Source of the DNA: Gloeopeniophorella convolvens
Lineage: Eukaryota; Basidiomycota; Agaricomycetes; Russulales
Direction: 5' to 3'
DNA: 64,000 bases
NCBI GenBank assembly: GCA_022496205.1
Contig: WTXD01000002.1
Span: forward strand, 682,001-746,000
Below the pieces are notes generated by a model. The model was not told the DNA's origin and ran no database searches. It worked only from the letters and a program-made list of their open reading frames with translations. Below are positions 44,030-56,463 of the stretch, piece after piece. The position numbers were made by a program, and so were the translations under genes. The number at the start of each line of letters is the position of its first letter. Positions within the stretch are counted from its first letter, which is position 1.

Positions 44030-46334
44030 CTCTACACCACTCAATTTCTTTGGCATTCCGGCTCCTTTCATAGCTCAGTGATTGCGCTGTGTGGGTAGTA
44101 CGTATCACCCTGCTTCAGTTATCTGAAACTCAATCACACATATCCCGGTCAGGTGACGGTAGGCTGTCTGTAGTATTACTATTATACGTGCGCGTAAATG
44201 CCCCACCGAGGTGGGAAGCTTCTCTGTCGGATCCGTTCAACCCTTTCCGCTTCGCGCTCATCGCGCCTGACGTGCGAGCCCGAGCCGAGGATGAGACCTG
44301 CCTATCTGTACAGATCCAAATTTCTTACAAAGGCCAAAAATTGCCGGTCTTTTGGCCATATGCTATCAGGAAGCACGCGGGTTTTCTGTCCGGAGAGATG
44401 CGGAAAGGACATTTCGTGCTAGCAGGGATAAGAGAACAGCCCGCCGCCTTCTCCAAGAACGTGCTATGTTTCCCTCTGTGTTATGACATGCTGGCAGGGG
44501 CAATGCGGTGATGCGCTTATCTGCACTCATTCTTCGTGGGACACCACTGGCTACAGCGGAGCGGACTCGAGAAACCAAGGCAACGGCCCGCACCTGTTAC
44601 CGGAGCTGGAGGTCGACAACGTGGCCGTGCCAACGTGTGGTTCTGGGGGCCTGACGGGCCATTGGCACATTTCACGGAGACAACACACAGAGGCCATTTG
44701 AAACGCATGTTTGCCTCGTGAAGATACAGATACCCATTCCTTGGCTCGTTGCCGCAGTCGGATAAACATTCAAGTTTAGCCTTTTGGCGATTTACCATCG
44801 CAGGCCGGGGGCAATCACGGATGCAGATGCAAAGATGCCGATTTCTGCCAAAGCCTGAGATCCCCGCCTTGATTAGATCCTCAGGCGTTCTTCACGGCCA
44901 TGCCGAGGCACCTGAGATTATTGCTTACGACACTGTCGATTAACTGGAAATGAAATCGGAATGATTTCATCCGTCTGTAATCGGAGGCCATGATGCTATC
45001 TAATGCGCCCGAGACTTACTCGACTATCCATTGCGTGGTGCCAACCTCTCGGGAGGTTTACTTTGGAGATTTAAAGCGTGTGTAGTCAGTGGGTAGGGCA
45101 TCGCCAACTTTCTCCAAAATGTGCTGCTGGAGAAGGTAGGCAAACGTTCCTACTCGACATCCTTACCGCTTCTTACCGCGAACACCACTGGGCAGAGTAA
45201 CCAACACTTACCTGCGTTGCAGACACGAGGTACAACTGGTGAGCTGGACTACCGAATTGGCTTTCTTGCTGTCTAAGACTGTTGGTAGCCCGAGGAAGAA
45301 GTGAGCTCGATGTTGTGGAGCGTACTGCATGTAGAAGACGAGCGCTTCTCAGGCTCGATGTGAAAACCGCTGGTGCAAATTTAGCCTTACGCATCCACCA
45401 GACTGTGTTCCACCACAGTGCCAGAGAACCTGTACACAGTTGTGAGTGTCCGGTCAGCGGACCAGTGATCCGTGATTGACCCAGGCATTGCTTCTCCAGT
45501 CGGGGATTCCCCCAGTTGTATAGTGAGTGACCAGAAAGATCGCGGAGCCGTGTGGAGCGTGAATTGACGGTCGGCATGTAGACCCGCAGATCGATAGCTG
45601 GTGCCAGAAGTGCTGGGAGAGCGGCGTGGCACGCCGTTGATCGCGCAGTGCACACTCCAGGAGAGGGGTATGGAGGGATGCCTGGTTTCGCTCAGGTATT
45701 GAACGAGAGAGTTCCGTAATCACCGAAAGAAGAGTGGCAGGCCGATAGTGGGTAGTTTGAACGTTAGGTTATGTTCTGTAAATACTTCAGCTTGGACAGA
45801 TGGTATCGATATAGAGAATCATGTGAGCTCATGGTGAGCGGAGGGTTTGCCGCGCGTTATGCACGACGCTGGTGCGGCGATCAAGATGAATCTCTGAGCA
45901 GATACGGGACTGGTTATCATGAAGAAGAGACGCGCCTTGTTTTGTTCTGTTGTTTCTTTCCCCCGCGGGGCGTTCGAAACAAGTGCTCGCAAGTGAACGT
46001 GCGCAGGTCAAGTGGGCTATGTCGGCGAGGATCTGGAGGAAAGAGAGCGAGAGGGAGAGCGAGGAATGGAGCGGGTGATCGCGAGGTGTTCCTGCGAAGA
46101 AGCTGTGAATGAAGGAGCCGAACATTGTCCGGTGTGCTCGAGGAGGATAAGACGCGGTGGCTTGCGGCCGAGCGCGTCGAGAAGTTGCCCGGATCCAGAG
46201 ACTTGTGACCGTGTCGGCGGACTGGGACTCGGAATCTGGCGAGAACATGGCGCCCGCTCGGTAAGGTCGCCGTAAAGGAGCGCTCGCGGCTCAAACCCTG
46301 GCACGCGGAGCGCGTTCACGTCCGCACGCGGAAC
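44030..46334. other. Gene-poor stretch of about 2.3 kb
   Basis: No gene I can support. Frames such as 44089-44511 (+), 44517-44798 (-) and 45173-45655 (-) are open for 90-160 codons but show no domain, no consistent exon joins and no family resemblance. The last 500 bp before the cyclin ATG are CpG-rich and probably its promoter. Confidence 0.35.
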
Positions 46335-47716
46335 ATGCAGCCCTCTTCATCCCATTCCCAGTGGCTCTTCCCCATTTCCGCCCTCTCGTGCACCCCGACC
46401 TCTCAGGACAGGTCCCTTCATGAAGAGATGTATGACAGGTCGCGGGGAATCGAGTTCTTGTACCGTCTCGGGACCTCCATCGGCCTGTTTGTCCTCTTCT
46501 TTGGGCAACCTTCTCCATCGCACTCAACTATTACCCGTCAGTCATTCCCCTGGCCTCTTCACCGCGGCAACGTGGTTCCACCGTTTCTTCATGCGGTACT
46601 CTATGCTTGACTATCACCGCCAAGTCAGTCTCCCATATGCCCCGTCGCCCCTGCCACTCTTCTGAGCGCCCCACCAGACTGTCGCTGCCGCGTGCATCTT
46701 TCTCGCCACAAAGACCGAAGAGTGTGGCAGGAAACTCAAGGACGTAGCCAGGGTCTGTCAATCCAAGGCGAAAGGTGTGGATGTTCGTGACATACCTGAA
46801 GGCGGGCCGGTGCGTCGCCGTCCTTCTCTCTCGGTGCATGCAAGCTAAATCTATCGTCCCTTCTTTCCAGGAGATTGAAGAAGTCTCGAACCAGATTCTC
46901 GCGACAGAAGAGGTCCTTCTGGAGGCCCTCTGTTTCGATTTTATAGTCGACAGTCCACATGCCGACCTGGTCGACCTATTTGAGGCGCATCGTGTTGACG
47001 AGAGAATAGAGGACTATGCATGGAGCATTGCACACGACTCGTTCGTCATCTCCACATGCTGAGCATCGAGACGAGGCTCAAATGCCAGAATTACAGGTAT
47101 CGCACTCCTCTCTGCGTCCTTTACCCGCCAAAAATCATCGCCACTGCATGCTACGTCCTTTCTCAGAGGATCCTTGACGGGCCACATTCACTTTCCCTCG
47201 ATGCCCGCGTGTCACCATCAGCACCATCATCCTCCCTACCGACCCCTCCATCCTACAAACCTTCTTCACCTGACGCATCGCGATTTGCCGCGGAGTTTTT
47301 TGGTCTCAACGAAGCCGACATGTTGGCGGTTGCGGGTACGCAACATATTCGCGCACATGCCGCAGGCAGAGTAACCCGACCATAGATGCATTGGCAATCC
47401 TTCTCAATTTTTATGAGTACCAAACGGCACTCGGATTGGCAAACTATCTGGATTACATGACAGATGTAAGTATCCACTTTTGTGAGGTCCGACATAGTTA
47501 TTCAATTTAGGATAGGTTTCACCACCAGCGGTCGCATCGTACCAGATGCGATTATACCCCTCCTCTGCGGACCCGATGGCGTCTGCAGCTGCTATCACCC
47601 AGTCTCAGCCGCCTGTGGCACAAAACGGCACGCCTGTCTCAGTGCATGGTGACAATAGAACGCCAGCCCAGGCAAGCTTATCAGAGGAGGTAGTTGAGAA
47701 GAGTACTGAGACATAA
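46335..47716 (+). CDS. Ctk2/cyclin K-like transcriptional cyclin
   Basis: Predicted partner of a CDK that phosphorylates the RNA polymerase II tail. ATG 46335. The N-terminus QWLFPISALSCTPTSQDRSL with HEEMYDRSRGIEFLYRLGTS fits the cyclin K/T/Ctk2 start. Cyclin box 1: ITTAATWFHRFFMRYSMLDY, HRQDVAAACIFLATKTEECG (KTEE motif) and RKLKDVARV. Box 2: QILATEEVLLEALCFDFIVD, SPHADLVDLF and PPKIIATACYVLSQRILDG. A Ser/Pro spacer and FFGLNEADMLAVADALAIL follow. The tail is low-complexity (SQPPVAQNGTPVSVHG). Seven or so exons; some joins (for instance after GLFVLFF and after AHDS) are inferred. The CDK subunit is not in the window. Ctk2 and cyclin K cannot be told apart here. Confidence 0.85.
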
Positions 47717-47846
47717 GTTATTGATTTGTTTGTAACATCATCATACCAGTTGCACAACTATGTTTGTCCTCGTCTAAGTATGCCAATCCCACCTGCAGTG
47801 CCATGTACGGAAGCGCCCACGCTCTGCTCGCCGCACCGGATACCAT

Positions 47847-49595
47847 CTACGACTGTCGAAATATGGTAGGTGAAGGATTGATCCAATTGCCTGCTCTGAC
47901 CGTCGCCGCCGAAAACGAGGACCATTTACTGCCCACGCTGGTCAGGGAGTCATCGTTCAGGTTCACTTGTACCGATGGTTCCCCGGCACCAGCTTCTTGA
48001 CATGCTCTGAGCCAATTGCGCGCGTCACGCTCCTGACGGTCTTTCGCCGGGCGGTATGTTGTCACGCGGCCCGAGTCGGCATACGATGCGTTGCTTGCAC
48101 CTGAGAAGCTATACCCTGACTGCAGGTCTAAGGAACAAGTGAGCGACAAGCTACGGCATTCATGCATGCCCTCGAGTGGTCACTCACCGTCGTCGTTCCC
48201 TCCCCATGTCGACTCGTTGTCGAAGTCATCAGAAACGATGTCATGGATGGTGGGGAGTCTTCCACTGGATGTCGGCTGCATTAGACCTCGATTAACGTGT
48301 GTTTCAGGGACCTACTCAAGGTTATCAGTTAAGTGAACATAACGCGAGGGCCGCCCTTGGGTTCTTCGCCATGACGTCATAGACAACGCAAGGGCATTCT
48401 TCAGATGGGAGCAAGCGCTCGCGACCCACCTCTGGACGCTGGTATGTGCCTGGATGGCTCATAGACGAAGCCACCCAGTATAGGAGGTGCTCAAGGACCG
48501 TGGGTTCGTTGTTGCCGTGCTTAAGGATCTCCCCCCGAATGGCCCCGCCCCATCCTGGAAGGAGCAGTAGGTCTGACCGGGTACAAGAGAGAGGATGCCG
48601 TTCAGCGCACCTTTTGAGAATGCACCGAAAACCCAATTATAATAGTTCGTGACGACGAAGTACGGGCTGTCCCTGGCTATGCAAAGGTCATAGAGCTAGC
48701 CCATGTGTTCAGATGGTGAAGGCAGTGCGACCAACAAAGCAGCGAACCTTTCCCCAGATACGCTCGTCTTCGTTCAATCGAGCACGCCCAGCCTTACTGA
48801 AAAGAGGGAACTGAGCGAGAGTGTCAATTCGAAAGGTCGAGTCTGCGCATCGTATACTTGCCTCCTTGCATGCAACGAAGCACTTGAAGTCCGTCGGCGT
48901 CATTGTCCATGGGGGCAGCGCCATTACGACTGCTGTCGCCTTACGCCCGCTGGTGCTTGAAACGTTCGGTGACAACTCCCATGCGTAATATCTGAAGTGT
49001 GGCTCATCTATGTCCCCGGTTTGGCAGACGAAGGACCACGACTTCGAGTCTGGATATACAAGGTGCATGATGCGCTCTGTCGTCCGAAGGGGAAGCCCAT
49101 GCACCCAGGATGCGAACCTAAGAAGGGTAGTTCAAGCAACGAGCGAACGGACACTGCTGAGTCTCCTCACTGATCTATGTTGGTTGGGAGGGGTATACGA
49201 GGCTGAGGAATGTCAAAGGTTGGATTGCAAGGAATAAGTATGGCGTTGCATGTTTTTGGGTCGACATCGCCTTCCTCCAGAGGATGTTCCGGGACTATCC
49301 AATTGATATCTGCCGGTACGATATGTCGGTTAGCATCCTTCTAGTGAACAACGAGATTCCGCGGCACACATTTCGTCACCTCAAGGTGGAGATCAACCTT
49401 AGGATCTTGGGTGATAAACTCTAAACGCCGGTAAGTTTCCGGGCGCGTGGTGAACCCAACATTGTGGCTTCGGTGCCCGGAGGGAGGGACCGGTGGCCCA
49501 TTGCGGGGTAATATCATCAGAGGAAGGGTGGCTTGAGAAATATAGCTCCTAAGGTTCTCTGTCGCAGAAATACCGATGTCTCCGGGGATACCCAT
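47847..49595 (-). CDS. Member of an agaricomycete-restricted family of unknown function
   Basis: ATG 49595 opens MGIPGDIGISATENLRSYIS. A 60-nt intron with a perfect GCTAAC branch removes an apparent stop and joins LHLEVTK to YINWIVPEHPLEEGDVDPKT. Later exons read LPLRTTERIMHLVYPDSKSW, WTMTPTDFKCFVACKEASIR, CADSTFRIDTLAQFPLFSKA and DSPYFVVTNYYNWVFGAFSK, then TVLEHLLYWVASSMSHPGTY. Such segments (YNWVFGAFSKG; LEHLLYWVAS) are familiar from large hypothetical families in mushrooms, and from memory they have no assigned function. The Ser/Asp-rich last exons are the least certain and the 3' end at 47847 is a guess. A TATA box lies 69 bp upstream of the ATG. Confidence 0.6.
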
Positions 49596-51573
49596 GGTTG
49601 AGCAGCGAGGGGGAGGGGATGTCGATGTTGTATTGTGAAGGAGCCGGCGAGTATCGCGCAGTCTTTATATCGTTTTTAGCCGCGCGTGTCATGGTGTCCG
49701 GGAACACAAAAAACAAGGGCGGAAGCTAGCGGAAGGGTGTACATTTCAATCCGAGCGCGAGCCACAATCCACATCCACAAAGTACAATGAAAGGTAGCAT
49801 ATAGGGCATAATGTAACATCGCAGCGGGGGGGCCAAACAAGGTCGTTGTTGATGCCGAGGGAGATCTACGATAGATAAGTGGGATGACGTAAACTTAAGG
49901 TTTGGCCGTGGCTGGTCCGGAGGATCATAGCATAAGAGCATAAGTTTGAACTATATAGATAAGTTACGATTCTACAGCCAATATGATGAGTCAAATAAAC
50001 AAGATGACACCTGCCATGGCCTGTGGGTGGAGTGCTAGACTATGCGTAGTTTGCTTTGAGGTGAGAATTACGGGTCGGCGCTTCTAGGATAATTATCAGC
50101 ACGCGCGGCCAGCAGCCCGTGGGCCTACTAGCACGCGTCAGGGTCGGAGCCGCTCTCGCTCCTTCCGCACACAATCAGGGCAGTGCGTTGGACTGAGCCG
50201 GATGGGGTTGCGTATGGGCAAGCCCATCAGCCGTTGGCAAGCACTTGACTCACAACCTGCAGGCCCTCAGCTCGGGCACCTACGACGGGGCATGTATATG
50301 ACAAACATATGACATACCGGAAGGATGGCGAGTACTGAACAGGCAGTTTGGGCGCATACAATCTTGACGGCGAGTAGAAAGAGGCATGAAGTGCCCGCAC
50401 AGAGTGTGGTACCGTCCGTCGATTATCTATGGACGACGTGTGAGTACAGTCAAACTATCCGCGGTAATTGAACCCACATTGTGGCACATGGCAGTGTTCG
50501 ATGTGGAGAGTGTCGAAGTGTTGGATTGAATGGGTTCCGGCGTCGCTGGATCTCTCTCCGCCTAGACAGCCCTAGACTATATAGTGTCGCGTTCAGTCGC
50601 GGACAGCTAGTGTACGAACACGCTAGACGCATGGTAAACCTATCATGTGGGAGTGCATGCCGTTTACTGCCCGGAAGACGCCAGTTTAACGAACCTCTAC
50701 CAGCCGATGTTTTAATCAAGTCAGACATCGGGTGGCCCCCTTTGTCGGGAAGCTTTGAGTCGAGCTTGGAGTCCGCACGTGCATGAGGGCGATCGGAGTA
50801 TGGTGGATGCGACTCTGCAGCTCCACCCTTCACCACATCCAAAGGTGGCGCCGAAATAAGGAAAAGGCTGTACGCGGCGTCCATCGGATACATCTGCGGC
50901 AAACGATCGATACGAGCAATGTCCTGTATATCGAACACTGAGCGCTGACGGCAGATTACTTTCAGTACCCTACTCAGCGTGTGCCACACGAGGCGCCTAG
51001 AGTTGCACGCGCATCTTGGGGGGCTGATGGGCTCAAGATAGTAGCGAAATAGTCACCACACATGCGAATTTGGAAGCCATGGAACCTGTCATGCGCGACA
51101 GCATCATCTCGGGGGAGGGTGGACCGGCTGTAATGACGTTGACGGAACAAGAAACGTTGCATCCTGTGAGCGTGAGCTGCAGACATCGTAGGAAAGGGGT
51201 ATCTGGGTCTCGCTTAAATAGACAGCTATTTACTGCATCTTGGGAGATCTTGCCATACACGCTCAACGGGAGCCAGCTGCATCAACCGATCGCAGCCACG
51301 AAGAAAGGGCGCGTTGGCTTCTCCGGGTAATTAGCAGGAGCAAAGATGCACATGCGTACTGACTTCGGGACGTGATCATCGGCATTGAATTGTAATTTTC
51401 CAATTAGCGTCAGAGGGCGGACGCGCTCCCGTATCGACGAGGATTCTATATGCCCGTTGACTCTAGATCAGCTTGCAAGGCTGAGCATACACAAACGTGG
51501 CGCGCAGCACCGGAAGCAATGGGCGATAAAGTGGGTGGAAAGTACGGCAAGGAAGCCCGAGGGTAAGCCAGAT
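49596..51573. other. Largely unassigned stretch of about 2 kb
   Basis: Besides the TATA box at 49664, the only frame of note is 50450-50989 (-, 179 codons). Part of it (VFDIQDIARIDRLPQMYPMD, AAYSLFLISAPPLDV) looks protein-like, and neighbouring minus frames up to 51266 could be further exons. I could not build a consistent gene model or name a family. 49700-50440 shows nothing. Confidence 0.3.
49664..49669 (-). promoter_or_regulatory. TATA box of the gene starting at 49595
   Basis: TATAAA on the minus strand (CGATATAAAGACT context), 69-74 bp before the ATG. Supports the chosen start. Confidence 0.5.
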
Positions 51574-52179
51574 CTATGCGCCTCGAGCACGAATCTTGTT
51601 CACGAGCTGCACCTTTTTCCGCACCTACCATGCATTGATCAGGGCACGTCAAATAATATGGAACGCGCTCTTACCTCGTGTGCGAACATCTTTCTCCAGC
51701 GCTCGCTGCTCAATCTTCTCCGCTTATAACCCTTCTTCTCGTGTCGGACAACTAGCCTGAGTTCTAGAGCGACCCTGTTCCTTGAGAGGATGAACTGCAG
51801 CTTGTTCAGTGCCTCAGCAACGCCTCCATTCTTCACCTCGATGCTCCGGCCTGGTCACTTATGAGATGGTGCAGGTCCGATGAGTGGGAGTGACGTTACC
51901 AGCATAGGGACCCTTGAGAGAAGCCGAGTTCTCCGTCTTGGTGCTGCTCATGGTAGACCACCTCTCCTCTGGTGACACGCTTTTCTCGCCCGTGTCAATG
52001 TTTACACTCGTGTAGAGCCTGTCGAGGTGACCCCAATAATTCGTTGGGTTATCCGACGAGTCCTGTGCACGGAGAGATGTGCTGAAGTAAGAGAGCAAGA
52101 GCGACCGATGCTGTGCCGGAAGAGTAGGCCTGCAGCTAGGAAGTAGGGAGGGAGCGTGGCGGATGAGGCGGGCGAACAT
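51574..52179 (-). CDS. MRP21: Mitochondrial small-subunit ribosomal protein bS21m
   Basis: Mitoribosomal protein. ATG 52179 starts a likely mitochondrial presequence, basic and Ser/Leu-rich (MFARLIRHAPSLLPSCRPTL). The bS21 core begins GPYAG|RSIEVKNGGVAEALNKLQ and continues FILSRNRVALELRLVVRHEK, KGYKRRRLSSERWRKMFAHE. The last exon, joined by GTAAGA...GGTAG, gives VRKKVQLVNKIRARGA and the stop at 51574. About 150 residues; the extension of roughly 90 residues before the S21 core, including NPTNYWGHLDRLYTSVNIDT, is usual in fungi. It is divergent from the RWD gene with 147 bp between start codons. Confidence 0.92.
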
Positions 52180-52326
52180 GCTCTAGAGTGTGTTGCACTG
52201 GTGAACCCGCGTCAGTCGGAACTCGCGCAAGGTCGCGCGTCCAGCTGGCCCTTACGCGACTTGTTCCCGGTCTCCCGGCCCGAGGACATCCCCGCGATCC
52301 TCGACCGCGGCAGGACCGGGACAGCC

Positions 52327-53365
52327 ATGTCGTCCGACGTTATCCTCGAAGAGTTCGAGGTAACACGCTGCGCCAACCCGTGTATGTGATATGTGCCTCA
52401 CTTTTCCCCCAGGTTCTCGAGTCTATCTATCCCGATGAACTCATAAGTTCGTGTATCACGTCTGCCGCCGCTTTTTCTGCTAAGGTCCATGCTAAGAGCT
52501 GTCCGAAAAGGATATAAGGATCGACATCGAGCCAGACAACCTCGAGGATGGAGAAGAACCGAGTGCGTGTCGTCTTGATAGAGCGGCGCTATGATCTGAT
52601 GTCGTTTTCCCAGTCAAGCTAGCGTTGACCGTACACTACACGGACAACTACCCAGATGCGCTACCAGACCTCTCCCTGGAACCGATAGAGGGCGAGGCAG
52701 ACGATGACGAGATACAATCCTTACTGAATAGCGCTAAAATTATCGTGAGCTTCGTATCTATCTTTTCATCGCCAGTTACTCGCTGAAGTAGACCACGCAG
52801 GGCGATGAGAGCATAGGGATGGCCATGACGTTCACTATTGTCTCTCATCTGAGGGAGCAACTCTCTTCGCTGATCCGCATCAGAAATGAGCTCAAGGAGA
52901 AGGAAGCGGTGGAGATGGAACGGAAGGCACTAGAGGCAAGCTACCAATATCCGTCCAATTCGCTGGCTTACCTACCTTGCCACCACAGGCGGAGGAGGCG
53001 CGCACTCGAGGGACCCCAGTCACGGTCAAATCTTTCAATGAATGGAAGAGTAGGTTCGATAGGGAGGTCTCCCAGCGTAAGTTGCGCGAAGAGGAGGAGA
53101 AACTCAAAGCCATGTCCGCAAAAGAAAGGGAGGAATACAAAAAACTAGCTGTCCGGCTGACAGGTAAGCCCCTGGTCTCCGTGCTTCCGCCGATAGTCTC
53201 ACCTCCGTAGGGCGCCAACTGTTCGAACACGACAAGAATCTCGCTATGTCCGACGACTCCTTACTAGAAGAAGGGACGGTCTCTGTCGACATTAGCCAAT
53301 ACGAGCGGACCGCAGTGGACGACGACGACGAAGAAGAACGGCTCGAATTCAGTGACAGTGATTGA
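52327..53365 (+). CDS. GIR2: RWD-domain protein, GIR2/RWDD1 (DFRP2) family
   Basis: Cytosolic protein that in yeast binds Gcn1 through its RWD domain and the GTPase Rbg2 through a C-terminal region, so it touches translation-stress control. ATG 52327: MSSDVILEEFEVLESIYPDE (RWD start with conserved ESIYPDEL), then IDIEPDNLEDGEEP, LALTVHYTDNYPDALPDLSL (YPxxxP signature) and GMAMTFTIVSHLREQLSSLI. A charged coiled-coil helix follows (NELKEKEAVEMERKALEAEE). The DFRP motif region is GTPVTVKSFNEWKSRFDREV and LTGRQLFEHDKNLAMSDDSL, with an acidic end EEERLEFSDSD. About 240 residues over six exons. Near its divergent partner bS21m. Confidence 0.92.
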
Positions 53366-53464
53366 GCAGTGCACCGCGTTGTGTTACAGGAAGATAGAAT
53401 ACATGTGTATTGAACGGCACGTGCATGACAATAGGCCATGCATGAATCGGTTCACGTCGCTCGG

Positions 53465-55408
53465 TCATAGACCGGCCAGCATGCCTTGCTTCCATCCGTC
53501 CCCTTCGACCAACCCACCACTTCCCACCTCCTTGCACCCGATATCCTGTCTACCAGGCTCAATCAACCAGCCGTCTGATTCTAGGACAGGTTTGAGAGAG
53601 CAGTAGTCGTGACGGATATTCTCGGCTGTCGCGCGGAGCCACTCCAGGATGGGTTGCTTGAACCACCTTGTAGGGGTCTGCGAGAAGCCATTGGGTGGGC
53701 CGAACCATCCTATGTGCCCGCCACCCCGCGTGACCACAATGCTGACCCATCCATTGTCCTTGATGTCGGTAGGCAGCGAACGTACGATAGGGTCGTCGTC
53801 TGCATTCAGTGCGAGGAAGGGTATGCGAATACCTCCTAATACTTTGTGAGTAGAGGCATAATCATAGAAGTCCAATGCATCGGCGAAGGGGAACGGAGGT
53901 TGTGATCCTCCTGCATGAACCGTGATCAGATTGTCGAATTGGCGTAGGGTCAGCGTTTCCCGGGAGAACAGCTCGGGCAGACACTGTGCGAGGCGAGAAT
54001 CGGGGAACTTCTTGATAGATTCCTCGTGTTGTTTGACGATCGCCTTCATGTTCGCACCCAAAGAATTCGCGTACGCGTTGCGGTGCAACCAATCACTCTC
54101 CAGCCTACCAATTAGAATTCAGATGGGAGTTGAGCTGAGCGAAGATAAGATACGTACGCCCATCCATTCTTAGTGATGTCCCATGGCTGTCAATCCGAGT
54201 TAGCAATGCTCATATGATACAACCCCCTTTTACTCACGCAACTGAGTGCACATGCAGAAATCAGTCGACAACTTTCGCCCTCTTCGGCGACATATCTCGT
54301 CAGTACGTTGGCACCCAAAGAGAATCCGACACCGAGGAGCGGCGACTTGGGCCACAACTTGGAGATATACAGCAGTGCCTGACGGAGGTCATCGGTGTGA
54401 CTAGAGGAATATAGTTGAGGGCTCGTGAGCGGGACGCCAGCACCTGCAAGGTCATATGATGTAGGAAAACCACCGCCCGGTGACGAGCACCCAGAAACTC
54501 ACAGCCACGGAAGTTCACGACAACCGCGCGATAACCCAAACCGCCGTCGTTGACCGACGCCACAGCAGAAGCTACGACAGCACGAACATACGCCTCGTGG
54601 GAGTCTGATAGGAACTTAGTTCGGCACTAGCCGGCCGAAAAAGCATGAGAACGGTACTGACTGCCTGTAAGTCCATGCAATATCACAATAGTCGGTGCTT
54701 CGGCGCCAGGCATCCGACACTCGGCTGCTGCAGGCGCAAAGTCGAGTCCTCTGCGAAAGAATATGGGCGGCGAAATAGCCTATGCTGAGAAACACCTACA
54801 TAGTTCCGCCATCCTTGAGCTCGAGATATTTCCTAGACCCACGTTAGTGGGTTGGATCACGCGATGCTGCAGACAGGGGGTCCACCAACCTATCATATAC
54901 AACCCTGTCGACCTGCGAGAAATCACCGATTACTGAGAATGCAGTCTGTAGGTGCCCACTACACAGCTCAACACCGCCTGGGGGATAGACAGAGCGATGC
55001 GACTCACTTGAATAGCCACCACGCTGGCTGGAATGAAGTAAACAAGCTAGGACAATACGATTGCAGTAAGGCGTGGACGGATATCTTCCCCGAAGTGCCT
55101 TCAGGAGTTTCGATACGATCACTGAGTGACACGTATGCTGGTGTCGCAGACCAGCGTATATTCGGGTTGGGAGTAGAAGTGAACAAGCTCAAAGTACCAC
55201 CCATCGGGTTCAAAGGGTCAGAGAGCACGAGAGAGAAAGCCCTAGGGCTCGATGATTGGGGCGGGTTGGAAGTAGCACCGGTGGGCCATCCATATGACAC
55301 TATATAGGTAACTACATTGGCCAGGGGACGCTCGTATTCACGGTAGCCGCGCTGGATTGCTGAGGCGCGCTCAGCGACGCCGCGGGCAAGTTGCGAAGCA
55401 AATGGCAT
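53465..55408 (-). CDS. YheT/EMB8-type alpha/beta hydrolase, copy 1
   Basis: Serine hydrolase of the family that includes bacterial YheT, plant EMB8 and the yeast medium-chain acyltransferase/esterases Eeb1 and Eht1. ATG 55408. Order: SGHLQTAFSVIGDFSQVDRV, KYLELKDGGT, TIVILHGLTGDSHEAYVRAV (oxyanion HGLTG), GYRAVVVNFRGC, TSPQLYSSSHTDDLRQALLY, GVGFSLGANVLTRYVAEEGE (GxSxG nucleophile), FLALNADDDPI (Asp) and TRGGGHIGWFG (His). All catalytic residues are present. The ORF ends KQGMLAGL at 53465. It is the downstream copy of a tandem pair on the same strand. It has an N-terminal extension with a possible membrane-proximal hydrophobic stretch. Substrate unknown. Confidence 0.88.
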
Positions 55409-56463
55409 CTGATTTCATACCACGCGGAGTTTCCGGGCCGACGCCGTTCTTTTATCAGTTCTACCATCATCAACATCAACCTAACTATTCTGTTCTGAAA
55501 GACCCCTGGACGCCCCGACCTCCCAGAAGGCGTTCATCAAGTTAGTCCTTTCCCGGAGATACCACCGTCAAGTCAGCTCGCACTCGTGAGGATGGAACGT
55601 GTAGCAGGTAGGATCTGCGCGCGGCTGATAGTACCGACCTGTGCGCCTGTGGGGTTCAACCACGAATCGGGTCATGCGATCAGCTTGGGCTCCCCAACAT
55701 TCTGCTGGTGTAGAAGAGGGCCCGTAGCGCTTCATACCGGGGCAATACCCTCTTGAGAAAATAAGCGTCTGGATCTCGGAGTTTCCAGTGATTGCCCCGA
55801 TGCTCGCTTGGCGCTAGTACTAGCTCCCCCTTGCCGCATGCATGAAGTACCATGGTTCCACCTGCGTCATATGTCGTCTCTTGTGGGCAGCATGCGGATG
55901 CGTATTGGGAAGGTACACATACTGCTCACTGATGTCTTGTCGTCCAGGCCGGGCCACGGCGCTGCGTCTATTGCAATGTCTTGGATCGTGCATACCGTCC
56001 TCATTAGCCGGAAATCTACTCCGCATCATACAGATTATTCTTCGCGGACATAGATTGCTTGAGAGGTCAACGTTCTGACGAAGACCGACCCCAGCCGGGC
56101 GGATCACCTGATGGGGACACCATGACGTAAGCACGAGCGAGTCGTCGTTGAACTCTTGGTCTAGCCCTCGAATCTGTACTGGCACTCCCTTTGCTCTTCG
56201 GGGCCTAGAATAGACTGTCGACTTGGTTGCGGATTTGACTAGATATGATCAATCGTTCTCACCCACGCTGTTGGTTTTGGGAGCTGCGAGCCAGAGGCTA
56301 TGGCAGTAAACAGTTAAGCGCCCGAGTGAGCGGCAGTCTATCACAATTTCAAGGGACGACGACGATACAACACACTAAGACTAAAATACGACATAACAAA
56401 TATCCAAGAAGTACCCCAAGTACGAATCTAAGATCAACTTAGCCAGAATAGCCTGCTGCGCGG
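55409..56463. other. Spacer of about 1 kb between tandem hydrolase genes
   Basis: Upstream of copy 1 and downstream of copy 2. Several 60-120 codon frames on both strands lack coding character. No remnant of a third hydrolase copy was noticed. Confidence 0.4.

Noticed and set aside
45173..45655. 160-codon minus frame in the gene-poor stretch
   Set aside because: No domain, unusual composition, and overlapping frames of similar length on the same strand.
49240..49400. In-frame TAG suggesting a pseudogene in the gene starting at 49595
   Set aside because: A 60-nt intron with a perfect GCTAAC branch site removes the stop and gives a sensible protein.
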